Below are positions 8,613 through 16,971 of a stretch of DNA of 54,864 nucleotides, piece after piece. A program made the translations under genes and the position numbers. Each line of letters begins with the position of its first letter. The stretch's first letter is position 1. Origin of the DNA: Bacteroidales bacterium (GTDB lineage Bacteria; Bacteroidota; Bacteroidia; Bacteroidales; M50B96); assembly GCA_021740905.1 (NCBI GenBank), contig JAIOYV010000045.1, positions 1-54,864 on the forward strand, in the 5' to 3' direction. The notes under the pieces were generated by a model. It had not been told where the DNA came from and ran no database searches. It saw nothing but the letters and a program-made list of their open reading frames with translations.

Positions 8613-11600
8613 ATGAAAAATTTATTGATCGCTTTTGTTCTGATTGCTTTATTCAGTTTATCAGCACAAAGCCAGTCCCAGGGAGAGTTTCATCAGAAAA
8701 CGAAGTTTCCAAAAAAAAGTTTACAGGCCCATCCCAATAAAGAACTGTCGGCCAAATCACTTGAAACAACTTTGGAAAACCCCTCCGAAATCAACCTGAA
8801 CCTGAGCAATCAGAAACCGGTTAGGGCCACTGTCAACAGAAGTAAAGCACTTGGGCCAAAGCCGCAAGTTATGGCAACAGGGAAGGGTTTAAATGCCTTG
8901 AAGGATTTGAACAAAAGACCTATTAAATCTCTGCCAGCCAGCATAACATCCAAGTCGGTTGAAGTGGGTAAAGTTCAAACCAATAATTCCAATAGCCTTA
9001 AAAGCACCTCAAATGTGACTATCCTGGACCAAGATTTTAACACATGGCCCGTTAGCGGCTGGTCCATGTACAGCGGAACAAGCAGCACCGCCACTGCTGA
9101 TGGCAAATGGCACCAAGAGCTTGGTTATACCGGGGTTACCGGTGATAATGCTGCTGAGATACTGTACAACAACGGTTTAATGTCGGACGAATGGATGGTT
9201 AGCCCATCTATGAGCTTGCCTTCCTCTTCAACTATCAAACTGAGTTTTAACTGGGCGGGAAGCTACTATTGGCATGTAAGCCCCAACGATGGGGCCGACA
9301 ACCCGGTACTGATCTCAACAAACGGTGGCACCACCTGGCAAACATCCCCAATTTGGCAGGAGGACAATAGTGCACAGGTAATTGCCTCGGGTGTGGCATG
9401 GCCATGGTCCGATATGACATGGTACACATCGGTTGTCGATATTTCATCATTCGCAGGACAGAGCAATGTAAAATTTGCCTTCCGATATATTGGGAACGAC
9501 GGAGACCTTTGGAGAATTGATAACGTGGAAGTGTACAAGGTCACATCGTCGACAGTTACGGGCGACGATTGCTCAACTGCAATTCCTCTATCCGGGTCCC
9601 TTCCAATCACAGGTACTGGCACCGGTATCAACAGTTTCAGCAATGATTACGACAACATTCTCACAACTCCTTACGGATTTTTAGGCCCGGACATGGTGTA
9701 TGCCTATACTGCTACTTCAACTGGTTTAATCGATATTACCATCGCCTCGGATTACGATAATTTGATAGCCCTATTTACGAGTTGTACAAGCCCCGGGAGC
9801 ACACAAATAGGAGTTGCCGATAACAACTGGACAGCACCATTTGCAGAAACTATTACAATCTCGGTTGTTTCTGGGACTACCTATTACATTGTAAATGGAG
9901 CTTATGAATCAACGGCCACTGGCGGTTGGAGCTACACCATTGATGGCCCCTGTATCGACAACCTTATTACGGTAGGAAGCTCTGAAGTAGAACCCAATGG
10001 AGGCCTTAACCAAATTCCAACCCAATACGACGCACGGGCTGTTGGCACCTTGGCAAGCCCAACCCTAATTACCGGGAATTATTTTACGGTAGGCGATTCT
10101 ATTCGCGATATGGACTGGTTCAATTTCACCATTACCCAGGAAATGATTATAACCGGAACGGTTGATGTTGCCTGTACTGATCCGATATTATATCTCGTTT
10201 CTGATAGTGTAGATGCCTTAGGGGATTTTCTCTTTTATTTTGATGCCAATAGTTTTGGCGTTGGAATAGGGGAAACCCTCATAACAACAGCCCTTCCTGC
10301 CGGTGATTATTGGTTGGTGGTGGCTCCTAATACCTATGCCGGCATTAACACTCCGGTAAATTACAATGCAACTTTGTATGGCGAAGCAACCGGCTCGACA
10401 TTGGTCGGCGATGATTGCAGCAATGCAATGGCCCTTTCGGGCGCCCTTCCCATTACCGGGACAGGGACTGGCATTGAAAATTATTCCGACCAGTACTCCC
10501 TAATATTATCAACTCCTTCTGGTTACAATAGTGGCGATGTGGTGTATGTATATACACCAACCGCAAGCGGCGATATCACCATTTCGTTCGATTGCGATTT
10601 CGATAATGTAATTGCCGTTTTTACCGATTGTAATTCACCAGCCCTTTCACAAATAGCTTCTATGGACAACAATTTCAATGTCCCGTTTTTTGAGACCCTT
10701 ACCATTACAGTGACAGCAGGCACTACTTATTATATTGTGAATGGAGCTTATGAAATAACAGCTACAGGCGATTGGGCTTACCTAATCGAATCAGCAGCAC
10801 CCTGTGTCGACAACTTAGTTGCGATTGGAGTTTCCGAAATCGAGCCAAATGCAGGGACCAACGCAAGCCCTATCGAATATGACCCCCGGGCAGTGGGAAC
10901 ACCCTTGATGCCAACCCTGATTACAGGAAATTATTTCACCGTGGGCGACTCCATCCGTGACATGGACTGGTTTAATTTCACCCTTACCCAGGAAATGACA
11001 ATTACGGCAACAGTAGATGTAGATTGTACCGATCCTATTATTTTCATCCTCTCCGAAGACACAGTTTACAACTCTTCAACAGGACAATATGAACTCGCGT
11101 ATGGAGTTTATGCAGATTCAAATGGTCCATCTTCCGGCGAAACAATTGTTACAACGCCACTGCCGGCCGGTAATTACTGGTTTATTGTAGCCCCAAATAC
11201 TTTTGCAGGTATTCCTACACCGGTAAATTATAATGCAACGCTTTCAGGCGAGGCAACAGGTACGCTTCAATATTATTATTTCGAGGATTTTCAGGATGGT
11301 ATGCCATCCGATATTATTCTCTATAATCAAGATGGCCTTACACCTGCTGCCAATGTTTCTTCTTATATCTATGCCTGGAATATTATAGAGAACTTTGACG
11401 AACCAGGCGATACAGTGGCAGCCAGTAATTCATGGTATACTCCAGCCGGAACAGCCAACGACTGGCTGGTTACCCCGGCCATTGCCATTGGCTCAAACGC
11501 AATTCTGGAATGGGACATAAAAGCCCAGGATCCTTCTTATCCCGATGGCTACCAAGTACGTATATCCACTACAGGCTCTTCCATTGCTTCGTTCACGACA

Positions 11601-14087
11601 GTTTTATATTCGGTTGCTGCGGCCAATTCTTTTTGGGAAACTAAAACAATTAATCTCACAGCGCTGGGATATGCCAATCAAACTATCAGGATTGCTTTCC
11701 GGAATAACTCTACGGATATGTTTCTTTTGTTATTGGATGATATAAAGGTATTTTCGCCCAATGCTACCGATGTGGCAATCCAGGATGCTTACTTTACACC
11801 CCTCTCCGATTTCTCAATTATTCCGTTGGATCAAGCTGGGTTTACCTTTGGTGCTTCTGCGGCCAATGTGGGTTCGGGTGCTTTAACCAACATCACTTTT
11901 AATCTTGACGTACTTGGCAATTCTTATGCTGAAAATGCTACTATTGCCAGCCTTGCTCCAGGCGCAACAAGTCCTGTAGTTATTTCAACCCCTTTTACTC
12001 CCACAACAGCAGATGTTTATGGTTTTTATTACACCATGAGCGTTGCAGGCGATGTTGTTCTGAGCAATAACGAAGACTTGATCAGCATTGAAATTTCCGA
12101 TACTGTATTGGCACGCGATAATGGACTGCCTGCAGGCGGGGTAGGCTTTGCAGGGGCTTCCGGACATTTTGGTAATGTGTTTGAAATTGTGAACCCGACC
12201 ACGCTATCTTCCGTTTCGGCCTATTTTAATTCCGCCCAAACTTGGGAAACATTTAGTTTTACCCTGTTCTCTAATTACAATTATACTACAAACACAGTTG
12301 GTTTGCCTATGTTTACAAGCCCTATTTTCACCAAAACAAATGCTATGGCTTTAAACTGGAATACCTTTGAGGTACCTTCCACAAGCCTTGTGGCAGGAAA
12401 TTATCTGTTGGTTGTAAACCAGCTCGATACAACCAACATTTCGTTGGGATACGATGATGACCCCAATGGCTTCCTTGTTTATTATTCATCTACCCCCGAT
12501 TCATTGATCTCAACAAATGGTTTCGGGAACAACTGCATCCGTATGAATTTTGAAGGAGCATCCGGATCTTCGCCAAGCTGGACATACACCAACACAGGTG
12601 CCAATCACTCCATCCTGATCCCAAATACAATCCCAATCACCATGGATGGCCTCCCGATAGCCTCAGGGGATTACATCGGTGTTTTTTTCGACCAGGCGGG
12701 TGTTGAAACCTGTGGTGGATATACAGAATATACGGGAACCATAAATTCGCTTTCTGCATGGGGCGCCCAATCGGGTCTCGATGATGGTTTCCAAGCCGGC
12801 GAGCCTTTTAGTTGGAAAATTTGGGATGCCAGTACCGGAATTGAATACAATGCTACTGCCTCGTACAATACAATTGCCTTCCCCAATAGTGGCACTTACG
12901 TAACCAACGGGCTTAGCGGTTTGGCTTCGCTGATAGCCCTTACGTCTGAAACTCAAACCATAAATCTCCCATCGGGATGGAGCATTTTCTCCACATATAT
13001 CGATCCTTTCGAAGCAAACGTCGATAGTGTTTGTAGCGACATATCATCGCAAATAGTGGTTGCAAAAAATGGCGATGGACTGGTTTACTGGCCTCAGTAT
13101 GGGTTAAATGTAATTGGAGACATGGTAATAGGAGAAGGCTATTATATTAAATGCCTTTCGGCGCAAGTGCTTGATGTAGTAGGTATGTCGGTTGATCCGT
13201 TGACCACGCTTATCTCTATTCAGCAAGGATGGAGCATAATGGGCTACCTGCACCAAACCCCTGCAAACATTGCTTCCATGATGTCGTCCATCGTTTCCGA
13301 CATCGTGATCATGAAAAATGGCAATGGTCAGCTTTATTGGCCCCAATGGGGTTTGAACGGGATTGGGAACATGATGCCCGGCGAAGGCTATCAGATCAAT
13401 CTTTTAGCAGCTCATACATTCAGTTTCCCAGCGATTACAAACCCGACTTCAAAATCGGACAAACCTACAAAAGCTGTCCATTTTAATACCGAAATCAACA
13501 CAGGAAATAATATGAGCTTCTGTTTTCCGGCTTCGGCCTGGGGTGCAAAAATTGATTTGGGCGATGAAATTGGTGCTTTCGACATTAATAACCGGCTTAT
13601 TGGCTCGGCAGTTTACCAGGGTTCGAACTTTGCCCTCACCGCGTGGGGGCAAGATGAACTGGAGCTGAATGGCGAAGGGCTTTTGGACGGACAAACGGTT
13701 TCGTTCCGAGTATGGAAGAATGAAAAAGGCGAAGAATATAAACTCCTGATTGAAGATTGGATGGAAGGCAACGATAGGTATCAAAAAAATGGCATCAGTG
13801 TGGCCAATTCAGTTGGGATAATCGAACAAGACCAATTGTTTCAAAACCAGCCTAACCCATTCTCCAATGGAACAAAAATTTCATTTTTTGTTTCTGAAGC
13901 AGGCCCGGTACAAATCGAATTGTATGATATATTAGGCAATAAGCTGGATGTGATATTTTCTGAGGACATCCCGGCAGGCGAACATTCAGTGTGGTTCAAT
14001 TCGGCAGATTTATCGTCCGGCACTTATTTTTACAGGATGATAAGCCAAAACCTGACCACCACCCGGAGCCTTTCAATACAAAAATAA
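8613..14087 (+). CDS. large multidomain exported protein with T9SS sorting domain (paralog 2)
   Basis: 1824 residues, clearly homologous to the preceding gene from the signal peptide (1-21, LSAQSQSQ) onward. Order: linker to about 130; complete anchor-J domain (about 135-310, ILDQDFNTWPVSGW to WRIDNVEVYKV); repeat A (316-446); PPC-like repeat B (447-594); A again (600-728); B again (730-884); second anchor-J domain (885-1048); CARDB-like (1050-1165); unknown region (1168-1315); GDYIGVFFD domain (1321-1445); two GWSI/YWPQ repeats (1450-1606); a variant GDEIGAFD domain (1625-1730); T9SS CTD (1740-1824, NQPNPFSNG and GTYFYRM). The A-B-A-B order differs from A-A-B in paralog 1. It is exported across the outer membrane by T9SS. 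Function beyond surface binding is unknown. Confidence 0.85.
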   Translation: MKNLLIAFVLIALFSLSAQSQSQGEFHQKTKFPKKSLQAHPNKELSAKSLETTLENPSEINLNLSNQKPVRATVNRSKALGPKPQVMATGKGLNALKDLNKRPIKSLPASITSKSVEVGKVQTNNSNSLKSTSNVTILDQDFNTWPVSGWSMYSGTSSTATADGKWHQELGYTGVTGDNAAEILYNNGLMSDEWMVSPSMSLPSSSTIKLSFNWAGSYYWHVSPNDGADNPVLISTNGGTTWQTSPIWQEDNSAQVIASGVAWPWSDMTWYTSVVDISSFAGQSNVKFAFRYIGNDGDLWRIDNVEVYKVTSSTVTGDDCSTAIPLSGSLPITGTGTGINSFSNDYDNILTTPYGFLGPDMVYAYTATSTGLIDITIASDYDNLIALFTSCTSPGSTQIGVADNNWTAPFAETITISVVSGTTYYIVNGAYESTATGGWSYTIDGPCIDNLITVGSSEVEPNGGLNQIPTQYDARAVGTLASPTLITGNYFTVGDSIRDMDWFNFTITQEMIITGTVDVACTDPILYLVSDSVDALGDFLFYFDANSFGVGIGETLITTALPAGDYWLVVAPNTYAGINTPVNYNATLYGEATGSTLVGDDCSNAMALSGALPITGTGTGIENYSDQYSLILSTPSGYNSGDVVYVYTPTASGDITISFDCDFDNVIAVFTDCNSPALSQIASMDNNFNVPFFETLTITVTAGTTYYIVNGAYEITATGDWAYLIESAAPCVDNLVAIGVSEIEPNAGTNASPIEYDPRAVGTPLMPTLITGNYFTVGDSIRDMDWFNFTLTQEMTITATVDVDCTDPIIFILSEDTVYNSSTGQYELAYGVYADSNGPSSGETIVTTPLPAGNYWFIVAPNTFAGIPTPVNYNATLSGEATGTLQYYYFEDFQDGMPSDIILYNQDGLTPAANVSSYIYAWNIIENFDEPGDTVAASNSWYTPAGTANDWLVTPAIAIGSNAILEWDIKAQDPSYPDGYQVRISTTGSSIASFTTVLYSVAAANSFWETKTINLTALGYANQTIRIAFRNNSTDMFLLLLDDIKVFSPNATDVAIQDAYFTPLSDFSIIPLDQAGFTFGASAANVGSGALTNITFNLDVLGNSYAENATIASLAPGATSPVVISTPFTPTTADVYGFYYTMSVAGDVVLSNNEDLISIEISDTVLARDNGLPAGGVGFAGASGHFGNVFEIVNPTTLSSVSAYFNSAQTWETFSFTLFSNYNYTTNTVGLPMFTSPIFTKTNAMALNWNTFEVPSTSLVAGNYLLVVNQLDTTNISLGYDDDPNGFLVYYSSTPDSLISTNGFGNNCIRMNFEGASGSSPSWTYTNTGANHSILIPNTIPITMDGLPIASGDYIGVFFDQAGVETCGGYTEYTGTINSLSAWGAQSGLDDGFQAGEPFSWKIWDASTGIEYNATASYNTIAFPNSGTYVTNGLSGLASLIALTSETQTINLPSGWSIFSTYIDPFEANVDSVCSDISSQIVVAKNGDGLVYWPQYGLNVIGDMVIGEGYYIKCLSAQVLDVVGMSVDPLTTLISIQQGWSIMGYLHQTPANIASMMSSIVSDIVIMKNGNGQLYWPQWGLNGIGNMMPGEGYQINLLAAHTFSFPAITNPTSKSDKPTKAVHFNTEINTGNNMSFCFPASAWGAKIDLGDEIGAFDINNRLIGSAVYQGSNFALTAWGQDELELNGEGLLDGQTVSFRVWKNEKGEEYKLLIEDWMEGNDRYQKNGISVANSVGIIEQDQLFQNQPNPFSNGTKISFFVSEAGPVQIELYDILGNKLDVIFSEDIPAGEHSVWFNSADLSSGTYFYRMISQNLTTTRSLSIQK

Positions 14088-14395
14088 TTATGGAGTTGTA
14101 GGAGCACAATAAATTTCACTGTAAATTTTTGCTCTGTGGACTATTGAATAAAGTGTGGTTTTGGAGTGTTGGAGCAATGGGGGTGTATTTGCAAAAGTCA
14201 CCCCCAATATTCCGACATTTCAACACTCTATCTCCCCATCAATCCATTACTGTATAACTCCAATTTCTCCAACTATTAAAAATGGAATTTTGTAGTTTCC
14301 ACAAGTAAAAAGTAACCTTACTTTTTATATCTTTGATGGCTGAAAAATATTTTGTGCATAAGGAGTAAATTGAATCATATTAATAAAAATCGATC
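14088..14395. other. intergenic gap rich in inverted repeats
   Basis: 308 bp without a gene. GAGTGTTG (14164-14171) pairs with CAACACTC (14221-14228). Inside it, TGGGGGTG (14178-14185) pairs with CACCCCCA (14199-14206) around a 13-nt loop. Further out, a GGAGTTGTA-like word near 14094 faces a TATAACTCC word near 14253. The inner hairpin may end transcription of the upstream gene, but it lacks a clean T-run. A -7 element for the next gene is annotated separately. Confidence 0.4.
14328..14335 (+). promoter_or_regulatory. -7 element TATCTTTG upstream of the third T9SS gene
   Basis: Exact TAnnTTTG match 60 bp before the ATG at 14396. The nearest TTTG upstream (14289-14292) is too far away to be a standard -33. 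Confidence 0.45.
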
Positions 14396-16732
14396 ATGAA
14401 AAAAATTGTATCAAGTTTAATCTTAGTCTTTTCCCTTTTAATATTGGCTAATAGTTCGATCGCACAGCCTAACTGGGTCTATACAAATACCGGTGCAAAC
14501 CATTCTATTTTATTTCCATCTACGGCAGTCATTACGATTGATGGGGTTGCGGCTACTACCAACGATTATGTAGGTGTTTTTTACGATTCGCTCGGCACTT
14601 TGGCTTGCGGCGGGTATGCCCAGATTTTAGCCGGTGTTTTTAATGTTTCGGCTTGGGGCGACGACGCAACAACAACAGAAATTGAGGGTTTTGCTGCAAA
14701 CGAAACGTTTACCTGGAAAATCTGGAGGGCAAGCGATGGCCTGGAATTTTTTGCCGATGCAGTGTACCTGGGGCCTCCTGTTGTGCTCAACAGCTCAACC
14801 TACTCAACCAATGGTATTTCGGGCGTGACGTCACTGACCGGCATTGTTGGTTCCGATCTTGCCATAGGCAATTTGCTTTCTCCAATATCTGGTTGTGGCC
14901 TTTCATCGGCTGAAACTATTTCGTTTAAGATAAATAATGTGGGGAGCGTGGCAGTTGATACTTTTATCGTCTCCTTTTCGCTCGATAGCGGTCTTACATC
15001 TACTATCGATACCATTATCCAGAACTTGCCAACCAGCAGCACCTATACCTACATTAGCTCGCAAACATTCGACTTTAGCAACCTGGGGGCGTATACATTA
15101 GATATAGTCGTTTCTCACCCACTCGATTTAGCCACAGGGAACAATAGCCATTCATATTCTATTTCAAATGAAACCCCTCCTGTAATCGATCTTTCAGGAT
15201 TAAGCACCAATTATTGCAAGGGGATACAAGGAGTCCCGTTAACTGGCATCCCAGCTGGTGGTTCATTTACATCTTCCGGTGTGGTTATTTTAAACAATCA
15301 AGCCCATTTTAATAATGTGGGAAGTTTTTGGATCAGCTATAATTACACCGCTCCTTCCGGTTGCTCGGTAACCGATAGCATCAATGTTACGGTAAATCCT
15401 GTACCCATTATCAACCTGGGGGCAGACCTTGTTTTGTGCGATGGGGATGTGCACGAAATGTTCGCTCCATCGGGCCTTGCATCATATAACTGGTCGACAG
15501 GGTCGACTGACACTATTGCTTATGTGACCCAACAGGGGACTTATTCGGTTACCATAACGAATGCCTTCAATTGTTCGGCCATCGACACCCTGATAGCTAC
15601 ATATCATCCCTTACCAGTTGCAAACATTAGTGGTGACACCGTGGCTTGCCAGGGAAATTCAATTACCCTTAGTGTGGCAGGACAAGGCACTACCTATATG
15701 TGGAACAATGGATTGGTCGACGATGTAATCACAGTCAACTCAACAGGCTTATATTCGGTTGAAGTTAAAACCTCTTTTGGTTGCGTGGACAACGATTCGA
15801 TAAATGTTACTTTTCTGCCGAATCCGGTGGCAAATCTGGGTCCCGATATGGCTTTTTGCAACGGAAATACAGTTACCCTCGATGCAGGGACATTCAGCAG
15901 CTATATGTGGAGCAATGGGGCAACCAACCAGACTATTGATGTGTCAGTTGCAGGAACGTATTCCGTAACAGTAACAGCATCGACAGGATGTTCAGGGAGC
16001 GATGAAATTATTTTGACCATTCAACCCGACCCTATTGTCGACCTGGGTGCCGATATGTCGATTTGCGATGGAGATTCATATAATCTTAATGCAGGTTTGT
16101 TCACTAGCTATATGTGGAACGATGGATCAACAGGACAAGTTCTTTCCGTTACGGCTGCCGGCACCTATTCGGTAACAGCCACCGACAATATTGGATGCCA
16201 GGGAGAAGATGAAATTGTTATCAGCCTTACACTATTGGCCCAGGCAGCATTTTCATACACTGCCAACGCGCTGGAAGTCAGTTTTACCAACTTATCGGAA
16301 AATGAAACAACCGGTTATCTCTGGGATTTTGGCGATGGTACTAATTCTACCGACGAAAACCCTGTCCATACATATACCTTGAATGGGAGTTACGATGTAA
16401 CCTTATTTGTAGGGAACGAATGTGGCAATGATTCTGCTATGCGCACGCTCGATGTGGTAGGCATCGATGATATTGAAAAATCGGGTATTGTTTCCATTTT
16501 CCCCAATCCATCGAATGGAATGATTACCGTGCAGGTAAATTACCAAGCCACAGACGATGTAAAACTTTCGGTTTTCAATCAATTGGGACAAGAAATAATG
16601 TTTACCAGAGAAAGCAAAACCACCTATTCCCTTTCGAAAAATATCGACCTGAGCACACAAGCGCCAGGGATCTACTTCCTGAATATTGAATCGGGCAAGT
16701 TGGATTACAGCAAAAAGATTATAATAGAATAA
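14396..16732 (+). CDS. exported Ig-like/PKD repeat protein with T9SS sorting domain
   Basis: 778 residues. Signal peptide 1-23. A GDYIGVFYD-type domain (about 25-145; here NDYVGVFYD, ACGGYAQ, SAWGDD, FTWKIW) is the same module found in both upstream giants. A CARDB-like region (about 150-255) and an Ig-like domain (about 265-345) follow. Four similar repeats of about 70 residues (about 346-620) share the words LGADM or LGPDM, FCNGN or CDGD, YMWSNG and GTYSVT. A PKD domain (about 622-695) contains YLWDFGDGT. The C-terminus is a T9SS CTD (about 700-778) with FPNPSNGMITV and GIYFLNI. It is probably surface-attached or secreted. No enzyme domain is visible. Position and shared module suggest it works with, or descends from, its two neighbours. 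Confidence 0.85.
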   Translation: MKKIVSSLILVFSLLILANSSIAQPNWVYTNTGANHSILFPSTAVITIDGVAATTNDYVGVFYDSLGTLACGGYAQILAGVFNVSAWGDDATTTEIEGFAANETFTWKIWRASDGLEFFADAVYLGPPVVLNSSTYSTNGISGVTSLTGIVGSDLAIGNLLSPISGCGLSSAETISFKINNVGSVAVDTFIVSFSLDSGLTSTIDTIIQNLPTSSTYTYISSQTFDFSNLGAYTLDIVVSHPLDLATGNNSHSYSISNETPPVIDLSGLSTNYCKGIQGVPLTGIPAGGSFTSSGVVILNNQAHFNNVGSFWISYNYTAPSGCSVTDSINVTVNPVPIINLGADLVLCDGDVHEMFAPSGLASYNWSTGSTDTIAYVTQQGTYSVTITNAFNCSAIDTLIATYHPLPVANISGDTVACQGNSITLSVAGQGTTYMWNNGLVDDVITVNSTGLYSVEVKTSFGCVDNDSINVTFLPNPVANLGPDMAFCNGNTVTLDAGTFSSYMWSNGATNQTIDVSVAGTYSVTVTASTGCSGSDEIILTIQPDPIVDLGADMSICDGDSYNLNAGLFTSYMWNDGSTGQVLSVTAAGTYSVTATDNIGCQGEDEIVISLTLLAQAAFSYTANALEVSFTNLSENETTGYLWDFGDGTNSTDENPVHTYTLNGSYDVTLFVGNECGNDSAMRTLDVVGIDDIEKSGIVSIFPNPSNGMITVQVNYQATDDVKLSVFNQLGQEIMFTRESKTTYSLSKNIDLSTQAPGIYFLNIESGKLDYSKKIIIE

Positions 16733-16765
16733 AGGGATTTTAGGCTGAAATCCATTTATCAATAG

Positions 16766-16804
16766 CAAAGGGCATCCGCTTCATTTTATGGTGGATGCCC
16801 TTTG
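16766..16804. terminator. hairpin terminator between convergent genes
   Basis: CAAAGGGCATCC (16766-16777) pairs perfectly with GGATGCCCTTTG (16793-16804) around a 15-nt loop. T- and A-rich flanks are modest, so termination in both directions is likely but not certain. Confidence 0.6.
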
Positions 16805-16971
16805 TTGCTAGATTCAGGAAGGAAATAGTCAACTTAAAAGATTGGATTAGGGGTTAAAAATAAGGTAAAAAAAAGAGAGGCAAATTCCTTACCTCCCTTC
16901 CAAAATATCATATTCATTTGTCGATTAGACTATCTTACAACATTCATCAATAATCATTCATCAATAATCAT

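Noticed and set aside
16941-16971. Repeated CATTCATCAATAAT near the end of the E1 gene
   Set aside because: Two short copies only, in AT-rich sequence next to a stop codon; too small to interpret.
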